Source: an uncultured Erysipelotrichaceae bacterium
Lineage (GTDB): Bacteria; Bacillota_I; Bacilli_A; RF39; UBA660
Assembly (NCBI GenBank): GCA_902779035.1
Contig: CACZAH010000013.1
Coordinates: 1-38,604, forward strand
Length of the DNA: 38,604 bases
Direction: 5' to 3'
Part shown: positions 15,694-25,254 of the stretch, one piece after another
Layout: each line of letters begins with the position of its first letter
Numbering within the stretch: position 1 is the stretch's first letter
Translations under genes and position numbers: made by a program
Notes under the pieces: generated by a model
Seen by the model: the letters and a program-made list of their open reading frames with translations, nothing else
What the model was told of the DNA's origin: nothing
Database searches by the model: none

Positions 15694-16638
15694 CTATATA
15701 AAACTACCAATTACTATTGTAATTGCAGCCAGTAATACTCCTGCAGTAAACCCAATTAAACAATACATCATAAGTGATCCCTTAAACTTAGACTCTTTAT
15801 TTTTCTTTTTATTCTTTTTCATCACTTTCTTCTTAGATTCTACTAATGGTTCAAATTTTTTTTCTCTCTCTTTTAGATTATCTAATGGTTTTGTTTCTTG
15901 CGGAATTACCTCTAATTTTACCTCATCTACATTTTTATCATCAAAATACTCTTCTTTAAACAACTTATTTTCTTCTAATTTCTTTTCTTCTTTTATTTTT
16001 TCTTGTACTCTTCTTGTTGATTCATAATTTCTCACATTATTTATAACCCAACTAAGTTCTTCTTTAGGACTAATTAATGGATTATCTATATATTCTAGAA
16101 TATCTTCATACTTAATTGTTTGATTATGATATTTAAACGCACCATATGCGTTAATATCACGTATTATTACATCAATATCTGCAGGTATAATAACCATTTC
16201 TATTTTTAAATTCTTTAAAACTACTTCGTTAGTCTTTTTACTTAATTTTGCATAATACAATTTTCTATCTTGTGTCTCTACAAAAAAGTAAGTAAAGTTA
16301 ATATAACTAATATTATAATTCTTGATCTCTTTAACAATAGTTGTAAGCATCTTCTTCTCATCAGCAGTCATTTCTTTAATTGTATTTATATTATTTTTTA
16401 AATCTCTTGTTTCTATAAATTCAAATATATTAGTATTTCTATCTCTACTAATAAAATAATTCTTAACATCATCTATAGTAGTTAACTTATTAAGGTTTTC
16501 AATAGTAACTTCAATAGGTGTATCAGTGTAATACTCAACTAAATATAATTTATTAGAATTTTTCTCAACAAAACGAAGATATTTCATGTCCCCTGCAAGT
16601 ATCAATTCTCTAAAATCTATTAATTCAACACTATTCAT
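15694..16638 (-). CDS. Hypothetical protein with C-terminal membrane anchor
   Basis: 314 residues, not recognised. Residues 1 to about 195 look like a folded cytoplasmic domain with alternating strands (KYLRFVEKNSNKLYLVEYYTD and a repeat-like ISYINFTYFFVETQDRKLYYAKL), followed by a charged linker of Lys/Glu and a single hydrophobic segment at the very end (MMYCLIGFTAGVLLAAITIV), so it is probably tail-anchored with the bulk in the cytoplasm. TGAGG before the ATG supports the start. It neighbours cotE, so a sporulation role is possible but unproven. Confidence 0.7.
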   Translation of the reverse strand: MNSVELIDFRELILAGDMKYLRFVEKNSNKLYLVEYYTDTPIEVTIENLNKLTTIDDVKNYFISRDRNTNIFEFIETRDLKNNINTIKEMTADEKKMLTTIVKEIKNYNISYINFTYFFVETQDRKLYYAKLSKKTNEVVLKNLKIEMVIIPADIDVIIRDINAYGAFKYHNQTIKYEDILEYIDNPLISPKEELSWVINNVRNYESTRRVQEKIKEEKKLEENKLFKEEYFDDKNVDEVKLEVIPQETKPLDNLKEREKKFEPLVESKKKVMKKNKKKNKESKFKGSLMMYCLIGFTAGVLLAAITIVIGSFI

Positions 16639-16713
16639 AAAAAAACCTCAATTCTATTTTTCTCTGATATAATCGTATCATATTAAGTCGAAAAATACAA
16701 GAAAAAAAGTATA

Positions 16714-17247
16714 TTACTTTATATACTCTTCGTCAACACTATTATCAATATCCTTAATTACCTTATCATCTACTTCATCCACAATTTCATCCCAAGGGTC
16801 TTCATCTTCCTCAACGGCAATCTTAACTTTTGTCTCTCCTACTATTTCAACTCCTAATTCTTTTTCAATATCAAAATTTATATTACTATCATTTATTGAT
16901 ACTGATGAACAACTAGGCTGTTTTAAAGGTTTTACTATGATATCAGTTTCATCATTTAAATCAGCGTTATCTTTTACTTTAACATTTAAATAATCACTAT
17001 AATCTATTTTTTTAGTTGCAACCATTGTTTTAGAATCTTTATCATAAGAATACCAAATATTTACATCAAATGAACCATTTACACCAATTTTATTCCCTGT
17101 TTTATATCCTTTAAACTTATGATTTATTACCCAGCAACCTAATATTGTAGTGGGACTATTTTCTGCTTCTAGAGTATAATTATCTTTAAAATACTTTTTT
17201 CCTTTACCTATAACAGCTTTTGTAACTATTTCTTTATACAATGACAT
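16714..17247 (-). CDS. cotE: Spore outer coat morphogenetic protein CotE
   Basis: 177 residues from the ATG at 17247, which has GAGGAG upstream; the extra 12 codons to 17283 lack a ribosome site. The family pattern is clear: YKEIVTKAVIGKGKKY, PTTILGCWVINHKFKG, GSFDVNIWYSYDKDSKT, KQPSCSSVSI, GVEIVGETKVKIAVEE, and the very acidic C-terminal tail typical of CotE. In B. subtilis CotE assembles around the forespore and directs outer coat assembly under sigma-E. A CATATACT element upstream resembles a sigma-E -10, but I could not find a convincing -35. Confidence 0.92.
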   Translation of the reverse strand: MSLYKEIVTKAVIGKGKKYFKDNYTLEAENSPTTILGCWVINHKFKGYKTGNKIGVNGSFDVNIWYSYDKDSKTMVATKKIDYSDYLNVKVKDNADLNDETDIIVKPLKQPSCSSVSINDSNINFDIEKELGVEIVGETKVKIAVEEDEDPWDEIVDEVDDKVIKDIDNSVDEEYIK

Positions 17248-17296
17248 TGTATCACTCCTCAATTTAGTATATGACAAATGCACAATTTTTGTACCA

Positions 17297-17321
17297 AAAG
17301 AAAAAGTAGAAAGCTCTACTT
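17297..17321 (-). terminator. Terminator of the zinc-ribbon gene at 17320
   Basis: AAGTAGA-GCTT-TCTACTT on the minus strand followed by TTTCTTTT; the stem covers 17304-17321 and overlaps the stop codon. Confidence 0.75.
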
Positions 17322-18780
17322 AATATGTTAAACCATAATCTAAGGTATTATTAGATACATTCATTTTTCCACTTATCTCGGTAATAAAGTCAGTAAGTGC
17401 TTTATTATTTTCTAATGCATTATTTAATATATCATCACTATTATTAATAAACTGTTCATACTCTACTACATTAGTAGTATCAATATCTTTAAAATTAACT
17501 GTATTTGATATTATACTATCAGTTACTAAATCAGCTTTAACAATACCCAAATCAGTACTAATAGTAGTTTTCTTATTATTATCACTACCACTCTCATTAA
17601 TAGTAAACTTTAAAGAAGTAATACCCGCATCAAAAACTAACTCACTATTATTATTATCAATCTTAATATATCTTAATGCATACTGATTACCAGATTCACT
17701 TGTTTTAAATTCAATGCCTTTATATGTTTCTTTTAAACCGGATGTATATATCGTAATTTCTATTGGACTAGCAAGATAAATATTACTATAATTAGTAGTA
17801 CCAGCTAATTCTTTTACCATAGATTTATCTACTTTTAAATTACTAGATAACACTGTTGCAAATTTATCATTACTTAATAAATTATTAACAAAATTCTTAA
17901 CTATATCTTTAATATTATCATTAGTTATAGTAAGTGTATAAGCATTATACTTCTTACTTTTACCATTCACATCAATACTTTTACTACTCTTAGTAAAATA
18001 TTTATTATCAAGCGATGCTTCAAACGCAGTATCTAATGCTTCTTTTATTTCATTCATACTCTTATTATCAGTTACAAATAAGCTATTATACTGTTCTTTT
18101 GTTATAGGGAGTTTAATATATTTATCATACATACCAGTTAATTCTAAATATACTGAATCATTTCTACCGTAGATACCAAATCCTAATAAATTATTTCCTT
18201 TATAGTTAATAAGTATCTCTTCATCTAACTTATTAGATGAAGCATCTATTTCTATATCAGAACTAACTTTAATATTATTATAAGCATCAAACATATTATC
18301 TATTCCAGTACCATTAGCTTGAATATTAAAACTCATATTATTTTTAATAGACTTTTTACTAGAGTTATCATCTTTAAATAGTTCACTAGTTGCACTTTTA
18401 AATCCATCTACAAATATTTGTTTAGATGATTTTTTATTGAATACAAATAAGTATAGTAAACATGCAATTACCCCTAATAAAATTATACAAGATATAATAA
18501 TTAATGGAGTTTTATTACGTTTTTTTACAACCTTATTATCAATATTATTAGTAATATTAGTATTATTCATATTCATATTATTAACCATATTTTGATTATT
18601 AATATTAGTTTCATCTATCGGCTTTACACTAGGGCCTACTACATTATTAGAATTTACACTATTCTCATTTACACTAGCCTCCATTACATTATTAGCACTA
18701 CTCTCTTGAACCATAACCCCACAATTAGTACAAAACTCAGTACCTTCTTTTAATTCTTCTCCACAATTTAAACACTTCAT
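17320..18780 (-). CDS. Zinc-ribbon membrane protein with large extracytoplasmic domain
   Basis: 486 residues. An N-terminal zinc ribbon (C3, C6, C17, C20 in MKCLNCGEE...FCTNCG) is followed by an Asn-rich linker, a single membrane helix (about 94-115) and a large Ser/Asn/Asp-rich outer domain of about 365 residues with repeated beta-type segments. This layout is common in Firmicutes surface or envelope proteins of unknown function. AGGAGG before the ATG supports the start. The outer domain is not one I can name; its size suggests binding or sensing rather than catalysis (inference). Confidence 0.75.
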   Translation of the reverse strand: MKCLNCGEELKEGTEFCTNCGVMVQESSANNVMEASVNENSVNSNNVVGPSVKPIDETNINNQNMVNNMNMNNTNITNNIDNKVVKKRNKTPLIIISCIILLGVIACLLYLFVFNKKSSKQIFVDGFKSATSELFKDDNSSKKSIKNNMSFNIQANGTGIDNMFDAYNNIKVSSDIEIDASSNKLDEEILINYKGNNLLGFGIYGRNDSVYLELTGMYDKYIKLPITKEQYNSLFVTDNKSMNEIKEALDTAFEASLDNKYFTKSSKSIDVNGKSKKYNAYTLTITNDNIKDIVKNFVNNLLSNDKFATVLSSNLKVDKSMVKELAGTTNYSNIYLASPIEITIYTSGLKETYKGIEFKTSESGNQYALRYIKIDNNNSELVFDAGITSLKFTINESGSDNNKKTTISTDLGIVKADLVTDSIISNTVNFKDIDTTNVVEYEQFINNSDDILNNALENNKALTDFITEISGKMNVSNNTLDYGLTY

Positions 18781-18833
18781 AATTACCTCCTACAATTAAA
18801 GTATATCACAAACTTTTGCTTTTTTGTATAATT

Positions 18834-18866
18834 TCTAAAAAAAAAGTTAAATTTTACTTTTAACTT
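18834..18866 (-). terminator. Terminator of the rel-dtd-AI-2E transporter operon
   Basis: AAGTTAAA/TTTAACTT (18844-18851 with 18859-18866), with a long T run on the minus strand; it overlaps the transporter stop codon. Confidence 0.75.
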
Positions 18867-19933
18867 AATTCCTTATTCTTTCTAGAACTTTTGATACTAT
18901 CGAATATATCATCTTTATAGAACTTAAATGCAGTAACTCCTAGTATTGCCATTGGAAATGATATAACTATTCCCATTATTCCAAATATTGCACTTCCTGC
19001 AAATACTGAGAATATTACTATTAATGGATGTATTGAATTAGTCTTACCATATACATTAGCATTTATTATATAACTATCTACCATAGATAGTACTGTAAAC
19101 ACTATTAATGTTTTTATAAATAATGAAGGGCTTATAACAAACGCAGTTACGGCTGCAACACAGTTATTCATAATACCACCAAAATATGGGATAAGATTTG
19201 CAAACCCAGCAAGAAGACCTAACAATAATGCATCAGGGTGTCCTATAATTGAGTATACAATACTATATTCAAATACAGATATTATCATAACTATTACAAG
19301 ACCACTTAAATATTTTTTCATCTGATGGTCTAGACTTGATACAAATTCATATGTTTTCTTTGTTCTTTTCTTAAAGAAGTTTCTAACATCATCTCTAATT
19401 TTATCCATATCAATTAGTAAATATACAAATGCAGCTGCTGCAATACATACTTTAGATAAAATTCCTAGTGATGAGTTTACTAAATGTATTGTACCATTTG
19501 ATACATATTGTCCAACACTAGCCATAATATTTTTAAATACATCGTTTAAACTACTTTCTAATCCTGATAGATTAACATCTGATCCAAAATCATAATTTGA
19601 TAACTTATTAATAAATGCAAGAATACTATTAAATAGATTTGATAATTGTCCAACTAGTACTGTTGATACAACATAGATTAAGGCTGCAACTATAAGTGCG
19701 AGAGTAAGTACAATTATTGTAACACCTAACCCTTTAGGTATTTTTTTCTTTTGTAAATATTTAAGTATTGGATGAAGCGCATAAGCAAGCGCAAATGCAA
19801 ATAAGAACGGAAGTATTATATCTACTATCTTATTTACCATACCCATCCATAAATTTCCTGTTTTATAAAGAAAGAATATTGCAAGTATTATTAATGTTAG
19901 ATTAACTAATTTGTAATTTATTTTCTTTTCCAT
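18860..19933 (-). CDS. AI-2E family transporter (PerM/YtvI type)
   Basis: 357 residues, about eight membrane helices. The family pattern includes the N-terminal pair of helices with FLFAFALAYALHPILKYLQ, a soluble section of about 100 residues in the middle, and a C-terminal block PYFGGIMNNCVAAVTAF ... HPLIVIFSVFAGSAIFGIMGI. Members act as small-molecule or sodium/proton exporters; the substrate here is unknown, and YtvI relatives are also induced in sporulation. The ATG directly follows the dtd stop, within the rel-dtd operon. A hairpin after its stop ends the operon. Confidence 0.88.
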   Translation of the reverse strand: MEKKINYKLVNLTLIILAIFFLYKTGNLWMGMVNKIVDIILPFLFAFALAYALHPILKYLQKKKIPKGLGVTIIVLTLALIVAALIYVVSTVLVGQLSNLFNSILAFINKLSNYDFGSDVNLSGLESSLNDVFKNIMASVGQYVSNGTIHLVNSSLGILSKVCIAAAAFVYLLIDMDKIRDDVRNFFKKRTKKTYEFVSSLDHQMKKYLSGLVIVMIISVFEYSIVYSIIGHPDALLLGLLAGFANLIPYFGGIMNNCVAAVTAFVISPSLFIKTLIVFTVLSMVDSYIINANVYGKTNSIHPLIVIFSVFAGSAIFGIMGIVISFPMAILGVTAFKFYKDDIFDSIKSSRKNKELS

Positions 19934-20374
19934 TTAATCACCACTTTCTATAATTATTGTAACTGGACCGTCATTATTAATAGATACTAACATATCCGCA
20001 CCAAACATTCCTGTTTCTACTTTAACATGTTCTTTTAATTTATCATTAAATATATCATATAGCTTAGTAGCAACACTTCCATTCATTGCTTTTATATAAC
20101 TTGGTCTATTACCTTTTTTAGTATCTGCATATAGTGTAAATTGTGAAATACTAAGCACACTACCACCTACATCTAATATTGACTTATTCATTACACCATT
20201 ATCATCATCAAATATTCTAAGGTTTATAAGTTTCCTTACACAATACTCTATATCTTTAATAGTATCAGTATGAGTAAAACCTACAAGTACTACAAGACCA
20301 CTACTAATCTTACCTACTACTTTAGAATTTATACTAACACTAGAATTTTTACTCCTTTGTACTATAAGTCTCAT
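19934..20374 (-). CDS. dtd: D-aminoacyl-tRNA deacylase
   Basis: 146 residues, the usual length. The two signature motifs are SQFTLYAD (near residue 78) and NDGPVTIII (near the C-terminus), which form the shared active site of the dimer. DTD removes D-amino acids and glycine mischarged on tRNA. The start overlaps the end of rel by 4 nt. The rel-dtd order is widely conserved in Firmicutes. Confidence 0.95.
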   Translation of the reverse strand: MRLIVQRSKNSSVSINSKVVGKISSGLVVLVGFTHTDTIKDIEYCVRKLINLRIFDDDNGVMNKSILDVGGSVLSISQFTLYADTKKGNRPSYIKAMNGSVATKLYDIFNDKLKEHVKVETGMFGADMLVSINNDGPVTIIIESGD

Positions 20375-22491
20375 TTTATTATCCTTTCAACACCAGTAAC
20401 ACCTTCAATAGTTGATAATGCATTAATATATTTATTAAGTGCTTCTAGATTAGGTACTGATACCTTTAACTCAAATGAATATTTACCATCAATCTTAATA
20501 TTATTAATACTTTTTAAAGTTAAATTATTATTCTGAGTAATAGATACAATATCTAGTATTAAATCCTTTTTAGCATTAGTATATACCATTATATTAGTAG
20601 AGTATTTCTTATCTATTATATCATTCCATCTAACATTTATTAATCTTTCTTTAATATTTGCAACATTAGGACAATTACTCTTATGAATATTAATACCTAT
20701 TCCTGTTTGAATATATCCTACTATTTCATCTCCAGGTACTGGTGTACAACATTTAGCACGTTTTACTTTAATATCATCAATACCTTCAACAATTATATCT
20801 CCTTTATGTTCAGTATCATTATTATCTTTAATAACTTTATTAAGTAATACTTCACTTTTATCATCATCTGTATTAATAACATGACTTACTGATATTTTAC
20901 CACTACCTATATTAATATATAAATCATTAATATTAGCAAGATGTAAGTCATTTAATATCTTATCTAAGTTATCACCACTAAGCATATCCGATGCACTAAT
21001 TTTTTTCTTTCTAAACTCTTTAGTTAATATCTCTTCACCCTTTTTAAGGTATTCTGCTTTATCTATTTTATTAAAGTATGCTCTAATCTTATTCTTAGCT
21101 TGATTAGTATAAGCAATATCTAACCAGCTTTTAGATGGAGTACTAGTTTTATTAGTATTAATCTTAATTACATCATTATCTTGAAGTATATAATCAAGTG
21201 GTACTATTTGTTCATTAACTATCGCACCTACCATAGAGTCCCCTACTTTACTATGTACTCTATATGCAAAATCTATTGGTGTAGAGCCATTAGGTAATTC
21301 TATAACATCGCCTTTAGGAGTATACACATAAATAGTATCTTTTAAATCCTCCATCTTAGTATCAATTTCTTCACTATTTTCATCAATCTCCATAATAGAT
21401 CTAAAGAACTGTAACTTCTCTTCCATACCCTTCATTAAGTTTTTACCTTGTTCTTTATACGACCAGTGAGATGCAATGCCACGTTCTGCTATTTCATCCA
21501 TTTCATAAGTACGAATCTGTATTTCAAAGAAATTGCCTTCTGGACCAAACACTGTTGTATGAAGTGATTGATACATATTATTCTTTGGCATAGCTATATA
21601 GTCTTTGAATCTTTTAGGTACAGGACGATACTTAGAATGAACTAGTCCCATTGCTTGATAACAATCAGGTATAGTATCTACAAATACTCTTAGAGCAAGT
21701 AAGTCATATATATCACTAAATCTTTTGCCTTTATCAAGTTTCTTATAAATACTATAGATACTTTTAGCACGCCCTTTTATCTCATGTTTAATTCTATGTT
21801 CATTAAGTAAACTAGATACATCTTCCATCATTTCTTCAACAAACTTATTACGTTCATTCTTAGACTTATTAAGTCTCTCTACAATAGAGAAGTATACATC
21901 AGGTTTTAAATAACGAAGTGATAAATCCTCTAGTTCACTTTTAATCTTATTAATACCCAGTCTATGTGCGATGGGTGTTAAAATCTCAAGTGTTTCTTTC
22001 GCATTTTCCTTCTTCTTTGCATCAGATAACATATATATTGTTCGCATATTATGGAGTCTATCAGCAAGTTTTATAAATAATACTCGAACATCTTTAGTAA
22101 GTCCTACTAATATTTTTCTATGATTAGCAATTGCTGTTTCATTAGTGCCATTATATTTAAGATTATTTATTTGGGTTATACCTGATACTAAGAGTGCAAC
22201 CTCACTACCAAATTTATCCTTGATGACTTCTTTTTCTACACCACCTATATTAATAGTATCATGAAGCATTCCTGCAACTAGTGTATCAATATCTGCATTA
22301 AGACTAACTAGTATATGTACTACATTAAGTAAATGTGTAATATAATCATCACCAGTTAATCTTTTTTGATTACTATGTACTTTTTTAGCATATTCATAAG
22401 CATCTTTTAATCTAGTTATTTCACCTTCATTTAAATAATTAATTTCATTTATAATATCTTCAATTGTAATATTTGGATTATCTTTATTCAC
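20371..22491 (-). CDS. rel: RelA/SpoT-family (p)ppGpp enzyme with altered hydrolase motif
   Basis: 706 residues: HD hydrolase-like domain (about 25-180), synthetase domain (about 220-340), TGS (about 390-450) and C-terminal ACT (about 640-706), the layout of long Rel proteins. The HD pair is present (H77, D78), but the following E81-D82 of the HDxxED motif is replaced by Asn-Ile (LHDTINIGG). The synthetase keeps RFKDYIAMPKNN, YQSLHTTV and EIQIRTYEMDEIAE, although the usual NGYQSLH reads NMYQSLH. This suggests a synthetase with weakened or lost hydrolysis. Translation starts at a GTG with AGGGTGA upstream, and TATAAT at 22511-22516 is the likely -10. First gene of rel-dtd-transporter. Confidence 0.92.
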   Translation of the reverse strand: MNKDNPNITIEDIINEINYLNEGEITRLKDAYEYAKKVHSNQKRLTGDDYITHLLNVVHILVSLNADIDTLVAGMLHDTINIGGVEKEVIKDKFGSEVALLVSGITQINNLKYNGTNETAIANHRKILVGLTKDVRVLFIKLADRLHNMRTIYMLSDAKKKENAKETLEILTPIAHRLGINKIKSELEDLSLRYLKPDVYFSIVERLNKSKNERNKFVEEMMEDVSSLLNEHRIKHEIKGRAKSIYSIYKKLDKGKRFSDIYDLLALRVFVDTIPDCYQAMGLVHSKYRPVPKRFKDYIAMPKNNMYQSLHTTVFGPEGNFFEIQIRTYEMDEIAERGIASHWSYKEQGKNLMKGMEEKLQFFRSIMEIDENSEEIDTKMEDLKDTIYVYTPKGDVIELPNGSTPIDFAYRVHSKVGDSMVGAIVNEQIVPLDYILQDNDVIKINTNKTSTPSKSWLDIAYTNQAKNKIRAYFNKIDKAEYLKKGEEILTKEFRKKKISASDMLSGDNLDKILNDLHLANINDLYINIGSGKISVSHVINTDDDKSEVLLNKVIKDNNDTEHKGDIIVEGIDDIKVKRAKCCTPVPGDEIVGYIQTGIGINIHKSNCPNVANIKERLINVRWNDIIDKKYSTNIMVYTNAKKDLILDIVSITQNNNLTLKSINNIKIDGKYSFELKVSVPNLEALNKYINALSTIEGVTGVERIIK

Positions 22492-22510
22492 GTCAAATCA
22501 CCCTTATCCA

Positions 22511-22516
22511 AATTAT
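22511..22516 (-). promoter_or_regulatory. -10 element of the rel promoter
   Basis: TATAAT on the minus strand, 19 bases before the GTG start of rel, just after the terminator of the upstream gene. The -35 region is a run of T-rich sequence without a good match. Confidence 0.5.
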
Positions 22517-22536
22517 AACACATCACTAAACTAAAA

Positions 22537-22562
22537 TAAAGAATATCAAAAAATATTCTTTA
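22537..22562 (-). terminator. Terminator of the gene at 22563
   Basis: TAAAGAATAT/ATATTCTTTA perfect 10-bp stem (22537-22546 with 22553-22562), followed on the minus strand by TTTTAGTTT. Confidence 0.65.
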
Positions 22563-24296
22563 CTAATTAAGTATGTTATTCTTATCATCAACTTCTCTTT
22601 TTATAATTTGATCAGGAAATCTATCTAAAATATTTTTAGCCTCATAGAACAAACTGTCCCTAAATGTAAAGTATTTTTTATCCTTGCTTTTTAACGCTTC
22701 AAATTCACCTATCAAAATCATACTCGGGTCAGTTATTTCATTTTTATCACTGGTGCTGACATTATAATAAAAGTTATAATTTTCAGATAATTCTTTTAAT
22801 AATTCATAATTAAAATCATATTCTCTTTCTTCATCTGCAAAATATATTTTAATTTTTTTGCCATCAAAGTTAAAATATTTAAATTCTTTTGATTTATCTT
22901 TAGGTTTTATACAAACTTCACAACTCTTATCTTCATGTAATGATAATGTAGAACAATTATTCTTTAAAAAATCATAAAACTCTTGATTTGAAATAGGTTT
23001 TTCATAATAATAATATGTACGCATCTCACCAATACCTTGTTTTAATGCTTCTTCCATACTACAACATATTACCTTACTAAATCTCACACTATTTGGTTTA
23101 AAGCATAATTTATCGATATAATTGCCATCAAAATCATATATATCATGATTATCTATCATATTCTCATTATAAATATTCCTATATAACTTATGTATAATTG
23201 AAGTTATTAATTCATGATCGGGGTTACCATCGAATGGTGATTTATCTAATTCTTGAATTAATCTATTATAATCATTTTTATCTAAATTATTTTTTAAAAT
23301 TCTATCAAACTCTTCACTATTTCCACTAAAGATATAACCCCATAAAACTTTAGGTCCGATAGTTTCAACAAGCAGTTTCATATTATTGCAGGCTTCAACA
23401 TAAGAATAAAGTGTTCGATCAAAAAATTCTGAAGATATTATTTCTGCTGAAGCTTCTTTAATATATGCAGGGCACTCTGCTTGGAGCAAATGAACAAATT
23501 CATGTGAAGCAACTGATTTTTTATATTCATCATCGATATCAACTTTCTCAAATTCTTTACCAAGAACTATTTCATTAGAATATGCATAGTAACCAGCCGC
23601 ACCATCATGAATATCTCCATAAACTATATCAAAACTATCTAATCTAGACTTTATAGCATATTTCATATTAGTATCTGCATAATATGGTATAACCCTACTT
23701 ATTAACTCATAATTACAAAAGAAACTTTTTTCGTCTTGACTTAGTCTTTCAGAATTATTTATTAGTACATATAAATCCTCAACAGTCACATCATTAAGTT
23801 CTTTACCAGTTATTTTTTCTTCAAGATAAGAAATATCTGTTTTTAAATCAGTATTTATTCTAGCTGCAATATCATGGTTTGAAACAAGTAATGAATAAAA
23901 TAGATTAACACTAAGAATTGCAACTACCGTAGATGATACTATTTTACGAAAGCAATCTTTTCTATTAACGTGTAATTTATGTTTACTTGTATGTAATAAT
24001 GCATTTTCACCATTTTTCATTAAAAACATAAGCATATCTTCTTTATTATCTTTCATATAATGGTATAAATTATTAATATCATCATAGTATACTTTATATT
24101 CTTTATAATCTTTAATATACTTACAATTATCATTAATCTTAAAAGACTCATAAATATTTACTATAATATCTCTATCTAACGGTTTTATAATCCCATTACA
24201 TATCTCTACTCCATGGTATTTATATCCATTAATATAATCTAAATATATATAGCTCTCACTATTTTTTATTTTATCTTTAAATATACCAACTAACAT
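22563..24296 (-). CDS. Membrane protein with zincin-like HEFVH motif
   Basis: 577 residues. About 115 N-terminal residues are cytoplasmic, followed by one membrane helix (about 118-139) and a large outer domain. The motif SHEFVHLLQ at 264-272 matches the HExxH zinc site of metallopeptidases, and EASAE at 281-285 could give the third ligand, as in gluzincins. The region before it (VYGDIHDGAAGYYAYSNEIVLGK) is typical of a strand preceding an active-site helix. I cannot assign a named peptidase family. It is translationally coupled to recO (the start lies 3 nt after the recO stop, with the GGGGTGA Shine-Dalgarno inside it) but is not part of the usual era-recO cluster, so it is probably a lineage-specific insertion. 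Confidence 0.7.
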   Translation of the reverse strand: MLVGIFKDKIKNSESYIYLDYINGYKYHGVEICNGIIKPLDRDIIVNIYESFKINDNCKYIKDYKEYKVYYDDINNLYHYMKDNKEDMLMFLMKNGENALLHTSKHKLHVNRKDCFRKIVSSTVVAILSVNLFYSLLVSNHDIAARINTDLKTDISYLEEKITGKELNDVTVEDLYVLINNSERLSQDEKSFFCNYELISRVIPYYADTNMKYAIKSRLDSFDIVYGDIHDGAAGYYAYSNEIVLGKEFEKVDIDDEYKKSVASHEFVHLLQAECPAYIKEASAEIISSEFFDRTLYSYVEACNNMKLLVETIGPKVLWGYIFSGNSEEFDRILKNNLDKNDYNRLIQELDKSPFDGNPDHELITSIIHKLYRNIYNENMIDNHDIYDFDGNYIDKLCFKPNSVRFSKVICCSMEEALKQGIGEMRTYYYYEKPISNQEFYDFLKNNCSTLSLHEDKSCEVCIKPKDKSKEFKYFNFDGKKIKIYFADEEREYDFNYELLKELSENYNFYYNVSTSDKNEITDPSMILIGEFEALKSKDKKYFTFRDSLFYEAKNILDRFPDQIIKREVDDKNNILN

Positions 24297-24299
24297 AAT

Positions 24300-25013
24300 T
24301 CACCCCAATAAACTTTCAAAAAATTTCTTACTATCTAAATATAACCCTGTATACTTAGAATAGTATTCATCTATAAATCTATCTAAATAATTTAAATACT
24401 CATTTGATACATTAAAACTATCTAGTTTGCTTATATCTACTTTATCATATATTTTAATTAATTTTAATATCTTTTTATCAGTACTAATCTTCGAACAATT
24501 CTTACATAGATAACCTGAATAATCAAGTGATAAAGTAACAATCTCTTTACTACCACACGCTACACATTCATCTAAATTAAGTTTTAAACCTAAGTATTTA
24601 AGTAATTGAATCTCAATAATATTAACAATACCAAGCGTATTAATACCACTATCTATCTTAGTAATACCAGTAAGTAATATATTATATATATCAGAGTTAT
24701 TATTTTGTTTGTAAACCTGCGTACACAAATTAACTAAATAGCTAGATGCACCAAGTTTTACTACATCTTTTAAAGTATTCTTAAAACTATTTATTATACT
24801 TACACTTTTTAAAGTAGATATTTCTTTTTTTTCATATATACAGAACTCTGAATATGATAAAAAACTAGTTCCTAAAAATAAAGAACTATTTACTTTCTTC
24901 GCACCACGTGCAACTATACTATACATTCCACCAGCAGTTAATACCTCAATTATTTTACTAGTATCCCTATAAGCAATTTCTTTAACAACAATACCCTTAA
25001 TTTTCTTAATCAT
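24300..25013 (-). CDS. recO: DNA repair protein RecO
   Basis: 237 residues from the ATG at 25013; a TTG nine bases upstream lacks a ribosome site. The N-terminal OB fold (IKGIVVKEIAYRDTSKIIEVLT) is followed by the helical domain and a zinc-finger-like pair of Cys motifs (CVACGSKE and CKNCSK). RecO loads RecA on SSB-coated DNA with RecR and anneals strands. The cluster ybeY-era-yqzL-recO is conserved in Bacilli. The ATG overlaps the stop of the DUF1653 gene. Confidence 0.92.
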   Translation of the reverse strand: MIKKIKGIVVKEIAYRDTSKIIEVLTAGGMYSIVARGAKKVNSSLFLGTSFLSYSEFCIYEKKEISTLKSVSIINSFKNTLKDVVKLGASSYLVNLCTQVYKQNNNSDIYNILLTGITKIDSGINTLGIVNIIEIQLLKYLGLKLNLDECVACGSKEIVTLSLDYSGYLCKNCSKISTDKKILKLIKIYDKVDISKLDSFNVSNEYLNYLDRFIDEYYSKYTGLYLDSKKFFESLLG

Positions 25014-25254
25014 AATCCTCAATTAATTTAAAACGGTATTCCTGTACACAATCTGGGTATATATCTTTATCCACCTTCTCAGAGAATAATTCAATCGGAC
25101 GTGTCCATATTCTATGTTTACCATCAAGTTCTTCATATACAACTATTTCATTTAAAGGTTCTCCCTTAGGAGTAGTTGAATCACTTGCAATAAATAATAC
25201 CCGATAATATTTACCTAAAAAATGCCTATATACCTTTCCCACTATTACTTCCAT
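25006..25254 (-). CDS. DUF1653 family small protein
   Basis: 82 residues from the ATG at 25254, preceded by AAGGATGATAA; another ATG at 25263 sits on the ribosome site itself. It carries the DUF1653 pattern: GKVYRHFLGKYYRVLFIASDS, EIVVYEELDGKHRIWTRPIELF, and a C-terminal EYRFKLI. Function unknown. It lies between the yqzL-like gene and recO, overlapping both (29 and 8 nt), so it has been inserted into the conserved era-recO cluster. Confidence 0.85.
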   Translation of the reverse strand: MEVIVGKVYRHFLGKYYRVLFIASDSTTPKGEPLNEIVVYEELDGKHRIWTRPIELFSEKVDKDIYPDCVQEYRFKLIEDYD

